A DNA stretch of 44,606 nt from an uncultured Clostridia bacterium (lineage in GTDB: Bacteria; Bacillota_I; Bacilli_A; RF39; UBA660). The notes under the pieces are model-generated. The model worked only from the letters and a program-made list of their open reading frames with translations. It ran no database searches and had not been told where the DNA came from. Of the stretch, positions 7,447-15,450 are shown piece after piece. Made by a program: the position numbers and the translations under genes. Each line of letters starts with the position of its first letter. The first letter of the stretch is position 1. Location of the stretch: contig CANRVH010000008.1 of assembly GCA_947643225.1 (NCBI GenBank), positions 1-44,606 of the forward strand, read 5' to 3'.

Positions 7447-8754
7447 TATTTTTTGAGTATTAATAACCATTTTTTGAACATACATTTTATTTATTATTGT
7501 TGTCTCTGCATCTACTAATTCTGTTTTTTGTAATAACTTTTTGGCTAAATATAATCCTCTCCCATGATTTTTTCCCTTTGTTGTATAACCATTTCTATCT
7601 AATTTTTCTATATCTATATTTTCATTTTTTAAACTATTAGAAAAGACAAAATTTATTTTATTATCTAGTGCATATATTTCTATACCAATCAGTTTCTTTT
7701 TACTCTCCTTTGATGCCTCTATTGCATTATCTAAATATATACCAATTAAATTACATATTAACTTTAATTGATCTATATTTAGTTTTTTTAGTTTTCCTTT
7801 TATTGTTTTACTTACATCTAAACTTACTTTTAATTTGTTATCTATTGCTACGATTATCTTATGATATAAAAGAACTTTTACTCCCCCTTTGGGAATATTT
7901 TTTAGACTACCTAGTATATTACTATCCTGTTTCTTTGCCTCAACAATCATTTCATTTATTATATTTAAAGACTTACCTTTTTTGTTATCTTCTATATATC
8001 CCTTTAACATAATTAATTGGTTATTGAATTCATGATTACTTAAACTTATTTTATCTATACTATTTTCAAAGCTTTGGTTGTACTTAAATAAAGAATCATT
8101 TTCTTCTAATAATTTCTGATATTTATTGTTATCTATGAAAAAAATTATTAATACTATTACAAATATTACTACTATCATTATATTAATGAAATATTTCATA
8201 TTAAAGGTGAATGCATCTCCTAAATTGTATAATATACAAACAAATAACAAAAAGATTGAGATACTTATTATTATTATCGAAAATATATTATTATCATTCA
8301 AATCTTTTGATATTAACTTAAGTTTATTTTTAACAGGTTTTATATTGAATATAATATATGTATTTATTAATGCAATACTATTGGCTATAATCATTACTCT
8401 TGGTACTGTTCTAATTTCTTCTAAACTATAGAAATTCATTAAAATACTAGCATTAACAATATCTCCTATTAGATTAATTAACATTACTAATGTACATAAA
8501 ACTGTTATTTTACCAATTGACTCATCAAATACTAATTTGTATACTATAATATTAGCTACAAATCTTAAAAATACAGTTTCTATTGAATATTCAGATGTAT
8601 AAGATATAACAGCAACAAATATTAGTGAACTAAATAAAAATATATTTTTTTTTGTCATTATTTTTATATCTGATTTTAATATTTGTTTGAGCATATATGT
8701 ATATAAAATTGCTAACAATATAAAACAAAAAGTCTCAGTTACTGTTTTTAACAC
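7444..8754 (-). CDS. agrC: AgrC-like sensor histidine kinase, copy A
   Basis: A 436-residue peptide-sensing kinase. Residues 1-207 contain about six membrane segments. A linker helix leads to the phosphoacceptor region (NHEFNNQL, His241), followed by a GHKL ATPase with the N-box LDNAIEAS (Asn343) and G-box GRGLYLAK (about 399-406). This is the HPK10 class that pairs with LytTR regulators. It is identical in sequence to copy B. Unlike copy B, it is preceded only by a 98-base fragment of agrA, so it has no obvious promoter and would depend on read-through from copy B past the duplicated terminator. Confidence 0.9.
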   Translation of the reverse strand: MLKTVTETFCFILLAILYTYMLKQILKSDIKIMTKKNIFLFSSLIFVAVISYTSEYSIETVFLRFVANIIVYKLVFDESIGKITVLCTLVMLINLIGDIVNASILMNFYSLEEIRTVPRVMIIANSIALINTYIIFNIKPVKNKLKLISKDLNDNNIFSIIIISISIFLLFVCILYNLGDAFTFNMKYFINIMIVVIFVIVLIIFFIDNNKYQKLLEENDSLFKYNQSFENSIDKISLSNHEFNNQLIMLKGYIEDNKKGKSLNIINEMIVEAKKQDSNILGSLKNIPKGGVKVLLYHKIIVAIDNKLKVSLDVSKTIKGKLKKLNIDQLKLICNLIGIYLDNAIEASKESKKKLIGIEIYALDNKINFVFSNSLKNENIDIEKLDRNGYTTKGKNHGRGLYLAKKLLQKTELVDAETTIINKMYVQKMVINTQKI

Positions 8755-8832
8755 GATTTATCAGCTCCTTCTTATTTTCTCTAGAGACCAATGTGGATGT
8801 ATGGTTATTTGTGAAATACACTGTGTTTGTTT
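8735..8832 (-). pseudogene. agrA 3' fragment left by the duplication
   Basis: These 98 bases are identical to the 3' end of agrA (10286-10383) and include the ribosome-binding site and overlap used to start agrC. The frame breaks off at 8832 at the duplication edge. Confidence 0.9.
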
Positions 8833-8858
8833 AGATAAAAACTATGTAGAAATAATGT

Positions 8859-8964
8859 AAAAGTTATGGCAGCAGTTGCAATGCTTGTTGTGGGAAGTGC
8901 TAGTATGGGGTGTGTAATGTTTTTATGTGATGAACCTCAAGCACTAAACTCAATTATGGATTAA
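8859..8964 (+). pseudogene. agrD copy B, lacking start and ribosome-binding site
   Basis: Copy B of the duplication begins 14 bases into agrD, so the ATG, the first four codons and the Shine-Dalgarno are missing. The remaining frame still encodes the helix, the full GCVMFL signal core and the CDEP tail. An internal ATG at 8866 (Met8 of the precursor) could start a 32-residue product, but nothing like a ribosome-binding site precedes it. No promoter is seen on the plus strand here. Confidence 0.8.
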
Positions 8965-8994
8965 ATCATTAAAGGACACAATTTAGTGTTCTTT

Positions 8995-10305
8995 TTATAT
9001 TTTTTGAGTATTAATAACCATTTTTTGAACATACATTTTATTTATTATTGTTGTCTCTGCATCTACTAATTCTGTTTTTTGTAATAACTTTTTGGCTAAA
9101 TATAATCCTCTCCCATGATTTTTTCCCTTTGTTGTATAACCATTTCTATCTAATTTTTCTATATCTATATTTTCATTTTTTAAACTATTAGAAAAGACAA
9201 AATTTATTTTATTATCTAGTGCATATATTTCTATACCAATCAGTTTCTTTTTACTCTCCTTTGATGCCTCTATTGCATTATCTAAATATATACCAATTAA
9301 ATTACATATTAACTTTAATTGATCTATATTTAGTTTTTTTAGTTTTCCTTTTATTGTTTTACTTACATCTAAACTTACTTTTAATTTGTTATCTATTGCT
9401 ACGATTATCTTATGATATAAAAGAACTTTTACTCCCCCTTTGGGAATATTTTTTAGACTACCTAGTATATTACTATCCTGTTTCTTTGCCTCAACAATCA
9501 TTTCATTTATTATATTTAAAGACTTACCTTTTTTGTTATCTTCTATATATCCCTTTAACATAATTAATTGGTTATTGAATTCATGATTACTTAAACTTAT
9601 TTTATCTATACTATTTTCAAAGCTTTGGTTGTACTTAAATAAAGAATCATTTTCTTCTAATAATTTCTGATATTTATTGTTATCTATGAAAAAAATTATT
9701 AATACTATTACAAATATTACTACTATCATTATATTAATGAAATATTTCATATTAAAGGTGAATGCATCTCCTAAATTGTATAATATACAAACAAATAACA
9801 AAAAGATTGAGATACTTATTATTATTATCGAAAATATATTATTATCATTCAAATCTTTTGATATTAACTTAAGTTTATTTTTAACAGGTTTTATATTGAA
9901 TATAATATATGTATTTATTAATGCAATACTATTGGCTATAATCATTACTCTTGGTACTGTTCTAATTTCTTCTAAACTATAGAAATTCATTAAAATACTA
10001 GCATTAACAATATCTCCTATTAGATTAATTAACATTACTAATGTACATAAAACTGTTATTTTACCAATTGACTCATCAAATACTAATTTGTATACTATAA
10101 TATTAGCTACAAATCTTAAAAATACAGTTTCTATTGAATATTCAGATGTATAAGATATAACAGCAACAAATATTAGTGAACTAAATAAAAATATATTTTT
10201 TTTTGTCATTATTTTTATATCTGATTTTAATATTTGTTTGAGCATATATGTATATAAAATTGCTAACAATATAAAACAAAAAGTCTCAGTTACTGTTTTT
10301 AACAC
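8995..10305 (-). CDS. agrC: AgrC-like sensor histidine kinase, copy B (in operon with agrA)
   Basis: Identical 436-residue kinase to copy A: membrane sensor domain (1-207), phosphoacceptor His241, N-box Asn343, glycine-rich G-box near 399. This copy starts inside the last 20 bases of agrA, so the two are translationally coupled. It is the one expected to be expressed with its partner regulator. It would autophosphorylate on binding the AgrD-derived peptide and pass the phosphate to Asp61 of AgrA. The terminator at 8972-8997 lies at its end. Confidence 0.93.
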   Translation of the reverse strand: MLKTVTETFCFILLAILYTYMLKQILKSDIKIMTKKNIFLFSSLIFVAVISYTSEYSIETVFLRFVANIIVYKLVFDESIGKITVLCTLVMLINLIGDIVNASILMNFYSLEEIRTVPRVMIIANSIALINTYIIFNIKPVKNKLKLISKDLNDNNIFSIIIISISIFLLFVCILYNLGDAFTFNMKYFINIMIVVIFVIVLIIFFIDNNKYQKLLEENDSLFKYNQSFENSIDKISLSNHEFNNQLIMLKGYIEDNKKGKSLNIINEMIVEAKKQDSNILGSLKNIPKGGVKVLLYHKIIVAIDNKLKVSLDVSKTIKGKLKKLNIDQLKLICNLIGIYLDNAIEASKESKKKLIGIEIYALDNKINFVFSNSLKNENIDIEKLDRNGYTTKGKNHGRGLYLAKKLLQKTELVDAETTIINKMYVQKMVINTQKI

Positions 10306-11020
10306 GATTTATCAGCTCCTTCTTATTTTCTCTAGAGACCAATGTGGATGTATGGTTATTTGTGAAATACACTGTGTTTGTTTTAGGGTTGTATCCCTTT
10401 ACTCTTTTTATGTTTACAATTAAACTTCTACTCACTTTCATAAAATTTTCATTTAATTTTTTATAGACTTCTTTTAATGAACATTGAATATATCTTGGTC
10501 CATAGGTAGTTACTATTATGCACTTTTTACTATCTATTTCTTTTTCTATAAAAATGATATCTCTTAATTCTACTTTATATACTTCTCTATCATATTCTAT
10601 TGTTATACCATTACTATTTCTAGTATACTTTTTTAAAATGTGTTTTAGGTCTTCTTCTAAATTAGCATCAAAGTTATTTAACTTATTTAGAAAATCAAAT
10701 AAGTATAATCGATTCCCTAGTGCCTCATATCTAAATTCCTCATGAGATGTTACAATTATTAAAATCGAGTCCCAATCCTCGTACTTTTCTCTAATCATTC
10801 TAGCTGCATCAAGACCTGACCCTCTTTTTGTCTCTATATCTAAAAAGTATACTTTAAAGGTATTATTATTATCAGCAAGTTTTTCAAACTCTGCGCCATA
10901 GCCAGAAAAAATATGATATTTACATTCAATTTCACTGTATTTGCTCATAAATTTTTGGACTTTCTTTTTTAGCATTAATGTAAAGTCCCTATTATCATCA
11001 CATATAATAAAATTAATCAT
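10286..11020 (-). CDS. agrA: AgrA-like LytTR response regulator
   Basis: A 244-residue two-component regulator. The receiver domain (1-125) has the acidic pocket (ICDDN, Asp8 and Asp9) and phosphoacceptor Asp61 (YFLDIET). Residues 137-240 are a LytTR DNA-binding domain (IEYDREVYKVELRDIIFIE; FMKVSRSLIVNIKRV), as in AgrA, ComE and VirR. It reads into agrC with a 20-base overlap. In agr systems it activates the agrBD promoter; I could not find a convincing pair of LytTR repeats upstream of agrB. RBS AGAGGTGATAGG precedes the ATG. Confidence 0.93.
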   Translation of the reverse strand: MINFIICDDNRDFTLMLKKKVQKFMSKYSEIECKYHIFSGYGAEFEKLADNNNTFKVYFLDIETKRGSGLDAARMIREKYEDWDSILIIVTSHEEFRYEALGNRLYLFDFLNKLNNFDANLEEDLKHILKKYTRNSNGITIEYDREVYKVELRDIIFIEKEIDSKKCIIVTTYGPRYIQCSLKEVYKKLNENFMKVSRSLIVNIKRVKGYNPKTNTVYFTNNHTSTLVSRENKKELINRVKNSN

Positions 11021-11093
11021 CCTATCACCTCTTATCCGATTTTAACATTTTACCATAATTTTCCTATTTTTAGTTAAATTTCAACAAAAAAAT

Positions 11094-11118
11094 AACAATT
11101 ACTTTTTATGTAATTGTT
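11094..11118 (-). terminator. Intrinsic terminator of tagO
   Basis: A 9-bp perfect stem (AACAATTAC / GTAATTGTT, 7-nt loop) followed on the minus strand by ATTTTTTT. It lies just downstream of the tagO stop codon and isolates agrA from it. Confidence 0.8.
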
Positions 11119-11122
11119 GTGC

Positions 11123-12223
11123 TTATTTTCTTTTTTTTACCATAGATTTCCTTTTTATCTTTGCTGTTAATTTTTCTGTTATTTTTGGGGTCTTATCTGA
11201 AATTATGCTTGTATGAAATACAAACCAAATAATTATCACGAAAAGTATAATATATAAAATACTACCTGCTTTTGGGTCTTTAATTGTATATAAAACTGTT
11301 GCTGTAGAAAATAAAATGTCTATAATATAGATTAAAATCACTGTTGTTCTTTGGGAAAAGTTCATTCCTAGTAATTGATGATGTAAATGCTCTTTATCTG
11401 CTGAAAATATTGGTTTTCCTTTTAATGTTCTTCTAATGATAGCAAAAAGAGTGTCTAAAATTGGAATTGCTAAAATTATAATTGGAACAAAGAAGGATGT
11501 TAAAGCTGGACCTTTAAATTCAAGCATAGAAATAATTGCGATGATAAACCCCATAAAAGTCGCAGAATCCCCTGCAAAAATTGTTGCTGGGTAAAAATTG
11601 TGTGCTAAAAACCCTAAAGTTGATCCTAACATAACGAAGGTTAGAATCATAACTAGACTTCCACTTCTTCCTTGATATAATCCAATAATTCCAATTGTTA
11701 GAAAAAAGATAGAACAAATTCCGCCACTTAACCCATCAATTCCATCAATTAAGTTGATAATATTTGTACAGGCTATAATAAATAATAGTGTTATTGGATA
11801 TGCCCAGATTCCAAAGTCTAATGAAAAACCAAAAGCTGTGACATTGTTTAATGTAATTTGTCCATAGAAAACAATTATTATTGCTGCGATTAGATGGCCA
11901 ATAAATTTTTGCCATGCCCTAACTGGTTTAATATCATCAGCTAGACTAATTAATATAATTATAAAACTTCCTATTAATATTGAGTTCATTTGAATGCTTT
12001 GGTTTCCGAATATCATATATCCAATTAAGAAACTTAAAAAAATTCCTAAACCTCCTAGTTTGGGTATTTCTTTTTTATGAATATGTCTATTTCCTTCTTC
12101 GCTTCTTGGTATATCGATTGCTCCTATATGATTTGCTATTTTTTTCATAAGTGGCATAATAAGAACAGAGCAAAGAAAGGTGGTTATTACTATTTTCAAA
12201 CTAGCTATTATTTCCTGACTCAT
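11123..12223 (-). CDS. tagO: Undecaprenyl-phosphate GlcNAc-1-phosphate transferase (TagO/WecA family)
   Basis: A polytopic 366-residue enzyme that loads a GlcNAc-1-phosphate onto undecaprenyl phosphate, the first step of wall teichoic acid or related glycopolymers. Family motifs are present: the Asp pair SLADD (96-97), NLIDGIDG (157-164), the AGDS site (about 217-220) and the cytosolic His motif EHLHH (about 278-282). About ten hydrophobic segments are visible. MraY is the closest alternative, but the NLIDGIDGLSGG and HLHHQLL signatures fit TagO/WecA. It stands alone, with a long gene-poor region upstream. Confidence 0.92.
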   Translation of the reverse strand: MSQEIIASLKIVITTFLCSVLIMPLMKKIANHIGAIDIPRSEEGNRHIHKKEIPKLGGLGIFLSFLIGYMIFGNQSIQMNSILIGSFIIILISLADDIKPVRAWQKFIGHLIAAIIIVFYGQITLNNVTAFGFSLDFGIWAYPITLLFIIACTNIINLIDGIDGLSGGICSIFFLTIGIIGLYQGRSGSLVMILTFVMLGSTLGFLAHNFYPATIFAGDSATFMGFIIAIISMLEFKGPALTSFFVPIIILAIPILDTLFAIIRRTLKGKPIFSADKEHLHHQLLGMNFSQRTTVILIYIIDILFSTATVLYTIKDPKAGSILYIILFVIIIWFVFHTSIISDKTPKITEKLTAKIKRKSMVKKRK

Positions 12224-12335
12224 CTTACTCCTCTTTTCTATCTAAATTATACTATAGTATTTTGAAAAATAAAAGATAAATGTAAGATGCCATTTATAAA
12301 TTATTAATTAAAAGTTATGATTATTAAAAATATGT

Positions 12336-12416
12336 TATAATATTATTAATGCAATGGACCAGCTATTTGATAATGATTATTCTCTAATAATCTAGATAGA
12401 AGCAATTGCATTTATT
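12336..12416 (+). ncRNA. Candidate structured small RNA with its own -10 box
   Basis: TATAAT lies at 12336-12341. It is followed by a nested hairpin: outer stem AATGCAAT (12348-12355) with ATTGCATT (12405-12412), a middle CTATTT/AGATAG arm with one mismatch, and an inner perfect stem GATTATT / AATAATC around a CTCT loop. A T-rich tract follows at once, as in an intrinsic terminator. No ORF is present. No known RNA family is recognised; a palindromic repeat element is the alternative. Confidence 0.4.
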
Positions 12417-12954
12417 TTTATTTCTATAATTTTCAAATATTATTAAAATGGTTACATTGATGATATTTTCTGATAAGAAGTTTTAGTTCCATGTCATTTC
12501 AAATATTATTAAAGCAGTGTTTACGACTAGCATAAATTATTTCTGAAATATATCAAAATAATAATATTTATAGCAAGCTTATTTTAATATTAATCTTAAT
12601 TTTCGGATCTTTCATAATCAAAATTTTCTTGTTGCAGGAAATACTTTAAAAAAATTATTTAGTACTATAAAAATGTAAGAAATAAACCAAGTCCAATAGT
12701 CTGAAAATTACACTTATTTTCTCATTATGAAAGAGTTGCATTATCATTAAATTAGTTCTAAAAGCTGTTAATCTTATAATTTAGATTATTTAAAGTTAGA
12801 AATTAATTATTCTATGATGGAAGTTCAAAATTATTGATTGAAATGAAAATTATTATATTACTAAATAGAGATAATCCTAAAGATTCATTTGATTTTATCT
12901 TTATTTTAACAAAGATATTTTTACTCTGAATCTTTATTTTCTAATTATAATGTG
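12417..12954. other. Gene-poor stretch, nothing recognised
   Basis: About 540 bases with stops in all frames. A short repeat TTTCAAATATTATTAAA (about 12431 and 12498) occurs twice, each in slightly different context. It may be decayed sequence next to an insertion-sequence remnant. No gene, tRNA or convincing regulatory site is seen. Confidence 0.5.
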
Positions 12955-13050
12955 ATTAAAAAATTAAAAAAGACTGTAACCTGTCAATTACAGGTTACAA
13001 TCCTCTAATTAGAAACTATTTATAAACTGTCCAACTTTTGGGGTTCAGTT
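12955..13050 (+). mobile_element. Remnant end of an IS3-family (IS150-type) element
   Basis: The 27 bases 13024-13050 are the exact reverse complement of 19375-19401, which includes the terminal repeat of the IS at 19378-20271. The preceding 65 bases match the 3' end of that element's transposase orfB, but with a base inserted and an in-frame stop. The remnant is oriented plus, so its outer end faces mbl. Confidence 0.85.
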
Positions 13051-13108
13051 TAAAATGCACCTGTTTTTTTGATGTCTACTTTTAAGGGTACATTTCATTA
13101 TCGTAGTC

Positions 13109-14107
13109 TTATTTGTTATTATTTTCTAATTGTTTAATATCATTTAGCAATAATCCTGTTCCTTCTGCAACACAAGTAAGTGGGGAGTCAGCTATTAATG
13201 TTGGAACTTCTAATTGTTCTTGTAATAAATCCGTTAAACCTTTTAATAAAGCTCCACCTCCTGTTACTACTATTCCTCTATCTACAATATCCGCTGATAG
13301 CTCTGGTGGTGTTTGTTCTAATACATTCGTTACCGATTTTACAATTTTATTAATACTATCTTGTAGTGCTGTTTTTGTTTCATCCTGAGTGATAGTTATT
13401 GTATGTGGTAGTCCTGTTACTAAATTTCTTCCTCTTACATCTAATTTTTCTTTTTTATCTGGATCATAAACATTTGCAAAATTAATTTTTATATCTTCTG
13501 CTGTTTTTTCTCCTATTAATAACTTATATTTATCCTTTATATATTTAATAATATCTTGGTCAAATAAATTTCCTGCTACTTTTATTGATGAAGAGGTTAC
13601 TGTATCATTCATTGAAAGAATAGCAACATCTGTTGTTCCTCCACCAATATCAATTACCATATTTGCACTAGGTTTTGTTATATCCATTCCTGCTCCTACA
13701 GCTGCTACTTTTGGTTCCTCTTCTATATATACTCTTCTAGCACCTGTTCTTTCTGCTGCTTCTTTTATTGCATTTTTTTCTACTGGAGTTATATTAGTTG
13801 GACAACAGATTAATATTCTTGGTCTAGTAAATAAACTTCTAGCCTTTATTTTTTTTATAAAAGTGTTTAACATTATTTCTGTCACTTCAAAATCAGCAAT
13901 TACACCATCTTTCATTGGTTTTATTGCTTTTACATGTTCTGGAGTTCTTCCTATCATTTCACTTGCTTCACTTCCAACTGCAATTACTCTTTTATTCTCT
14001 GTATCAATAGCAACAATGCTAGGTTCATTTAGAACAATCCCTTCCCCTTTAATGTATATTAATACATTGGCTGTTCCTAAATCTATTCCGATATCTCTTG
14101 CTAACAC
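13109..14107 (-). CDS. mbl: MreB-family actin-like shape protein, Mbl type
   Basis: A bacterial actin homologue (about 332 residues) that forms membrane-bound filaments guiding lateral wall synthesis. Visible actin-fold motifs are phosphate-1 (DIGIDLGTAN), phosphate-2 (VIDIGGGTTDVA) and the adenosine motif (VVTGGGALLKGL). PTNITPVEKNAIKEAAE and ARRVYIEEEPKVAA are typical of MreB/Mbl. I call it Mbl because it follows spoIIID exactly as in Bacillus. The frame can begin at 14116, but AAAGGA is only two bases from that GTG. The GTG at 14107 has proper spacing and yields MLARDIGIDLG like other Mbl proteins. Confidence 0.93.
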   Translation of the reverse strand: MLARDIGIDLGTANVLIYIKGEGIVLNEPSIVAIDTENKRVIAVGSEASEMIGRTPEHVKAIKPMKDGVIADFEVTEIMLNTFIKKIKARSLFTRPRILICCPTNITPVEKNAIKEAAERTGARRVYIEEEPKVAAVGAGMDITKPSANMVIDIGGGTTDVAILSMNDTVTSSSIKVAGNLFDQDIIKYIKDKYKLLIGEKTAEDIKINFANVYDPDKKEKLDVRGRNLVTGLPHTITITQDETKTALQDSINKIVKSVTNVLEQTPPELSADIVDRGIVVTGGGALLKGLTDLLQEQLEVPTLIADSPLTCVAEGTGLLLNDIKQLENNNK

Positions 14108-14157
14108 TTTTATCACGTCCTTTCACAACTATTTATTTTAACACAAAAATTGGTAAA

Positions 14158-14409
14158 TTATAACATATTTTGGTATTTTTTTCTAGTTGCCTCTCCTCCT
14201 ATATAATGTCTTGTATCTATGTGTTTTTGAAATACAGCTTGGACTTTATTATATAGGTCTTTATCTAATATAATTAATCTTTCTTGCATATCTTTATGAA
14301 TTGTACTTTTACTTATTCCTAAATGTTTTGCTAATTCTCTTAAAGTTGTCTCTGTACTTATAATTATATTGGCTTCTTCTATCACTCTTTTTACTATTAA
14401 TTTATCCAT
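14158..14409 (-). CDS. spoIIID: SpoIIID, mother-cell sporulation transcription factor
   Basis: An 83-residue helix-turn-helix regulator that adjusts the sigma-E regulon in the mother cell. The HTH is at about 22-45 (TLRELAKHLGISKSTIHKDM). The family hallmarks HKD, ERL and the basic C-terminal segment RHYIGGEATRKKY are all present. Length matches the Bacillus protein (about 93). It sits between spoIIQ and mbl, the conserved order. No decay is seen, which argues that sporulation control is, or recently was, functional. Confidence 0.95.
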   Translation of the reverse strand: MDKLIVKRVIEEANIIISTETTLRELAKHLGISKSTIHKDMQERLIILDKDLYNKVQAVFQKHIDTRHYIGGEATRKKYQNML

Positions 14410-14460
14410 AAAATTTTCACCTTACTTAAGTATATAAATAAAGGTCTAATTTTATGAAAA

Positions 14461-14478
14461 AAGAAGATTACTCTTCTT
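14461..14478 (-). terminator. Terminator overlapping the spoIIQ stop
   Basis: A 7-bp stem AAGAAGA / TCTTCTT around TTAC, with T residues following on the minus strand. The loop contains the stop codon of the M23-like gene. Confidence 0.6.
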
Positions 14479-15202
14479 CATTTGTATTTGTTGTCTGATT
14501 GTTTGTATTTTGCTCTTGTATTTCTTGAGTCTGATTTTGTGTTTGTTCTTCTGTAGCCATTACTGAAATTTCTTTGTCAATATAAAGTGTAGGATCAACT
14601 ATCTGTCCTTTAATATAAAGTTCAAAATGTAGATGATTTCCCATATCTTTATCTATTTCATTTGTACCACTTTTTCCTATTATTTGACCTTGAGTTATGG
14701 TATCTCCTTTTTTAACATTTACTGTACTTAAGCTTTGATATACTGATACATAGTTGTTATCATGTTTTATTTCTACTATATTTCCTAATAGATCGTCTGT
14801 TGTTACGGATGTTACTGTACCATTTAAAACACTTACAACGTCAAATGATTCTTCTAAGATATAATCTATGCCAGAGTTTTGAATATAAGTATTATCATGA
14901 TAAGTTATTGAGCTTTCCTGCTTTTTGTTTTCTGCTTTGTAATCATAGAAGTATTTTCCTATTGCTACTTTTTCATTTGTATATGGTTTAATCATTTTAG
15001 GAGTTTCGTTTATTACTTCCTGTGAGTCATCAATGATGGTTTCTGAAACATAATCTAAATTTTCTGTTTGATCATTTTTATCATTTGTAGCTTTATTAGC
15101 AAAGGCATTAGATACTACTAAAGTAATACAGAATGTTGTAATAAAAAGGAATACATATAAACTTGGTAAAACATAAGATTTTAATTTCAACTTTCTTTTC
15201 AT
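14468..15202 (-). CDS. spoIIQ: SpoIIQ-like LytM/M23 protein
   Basis: A 244-residue membrane-anchored protein with one N-terminal transmembrane segment (about 10-34) and an extracytoplasmic LytM domain (about 105-207). SpoIIQ is made in the forespore and binds SpoIIIAH across the intermembrane space. Zinc ligands are partly lost: Ser110 stands where the first His is expected (NSGID), Asp113 is kept and the HLH motif (His190, His192) is kept. The same His-to-Ser change occurs in Bacillus SpoIIQ, so it is probably structural, not a peptidase. A Gln/Asn/Thr-rich tail follows residue 215. The position before spoIIID supports the call. Confidence 0.88.
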   Translation of the reverse strand: MKRKLKLKSYVLPSLYVFLFITTFCITLVVSNAFANKATNDKNDQTENLDYVSETIIDDSQEVINETPKMIKPYTNEKVAIGKYFYDYKAENKKQESSITYHDNTYIQNSGIDYILEESFDVVSVLNGTVTSVTTDDLLGNIVEIKHDNNYVSVYQSLSTVNVKKGDTITQGQIIGKSGTNEIDKDMGNHLHFELYIKGQIVDPTLYIDKEISVMATEEQTQNQTQEIQEQNTNNQTTNTNEEE

Positions 15203-15252
15203 TTTTCCACCTCATTAAGAGTTTTTACAGAAAATGAAAATTTATACAATTT

Positions 15253-15450
15253 TTATACGATTTTTGATGATAGAAAAAAATCCCAAATAAAATTTGTTAT
15301 TAAATAAATAAAAGATAAGGCAAGTAAAAGATAAAATATTCTTGCTTGTAAAATTTTATTTTTTTTAAAAATTTGGTTAATGTTAATACAGTCTAGTGTC
15401 CAAATTACTAAAATTGATACTAAAACATAAAGAATTACTTTAATACTCAT
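15253..15450 (-). CDS. DUF1146 family membrane protein (YwzB-like)
   Basis: A 65-residue protein with two hydrophobic helices (about 4-22 and 38-60) separated by a basic loop (NQIFKKNKILQARIF). Size, topology and the K-x-ARxxxLLLA pattern match DUF1146 (Bacillus YwzB), which sits near murAA and the ATP synthase genes in Bacillus. Function of the family is unknown. It overlaps the 3' end of rpiB by 11 bases, so translation is probably coupled. Confidence 0.75.
   Translation of the reverse strand: MSIKVILYVLVSILVIWTLDCININQIFKKNKILQARIFYLLLALSFIYLITNFIWDFFLSSKIV

Larger units (their letters stand above)
7308..8832. repeat. Tandem duplication, copy A (1,525 bp)
   Basis: This unit is repeated at 8859-10383 with a constant offset of 1,551 bases. 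It holds the 3' part of agrD, its terminator, all of agrC and the last ~98 bases of agrA. I see no difference between the copies, and the encoded 436-residue proteins are identical. The two copies are separated by only 26 bases (8833-8858) not found in either. Confidence 0.95.
8859..10383. repeat. Tandem duplication, copy B (1,525 bp)
   Basis: Direct repeat of 7308-8832. Copy B runs into the intact agrA gene at its right edge, while copy A runs into the intact agrD start at its left edge. The ancestral locus therefore had one of each: agrBD on plus, converging on agrAC on minus. Confidence 0.95.

Noticed and set aside
7294-10305. Two independent agr systems
   Set aside because: The copies are identical over 1,525 bp and only one agrB and one agrA exist, so this is a duplication of one system, not two.
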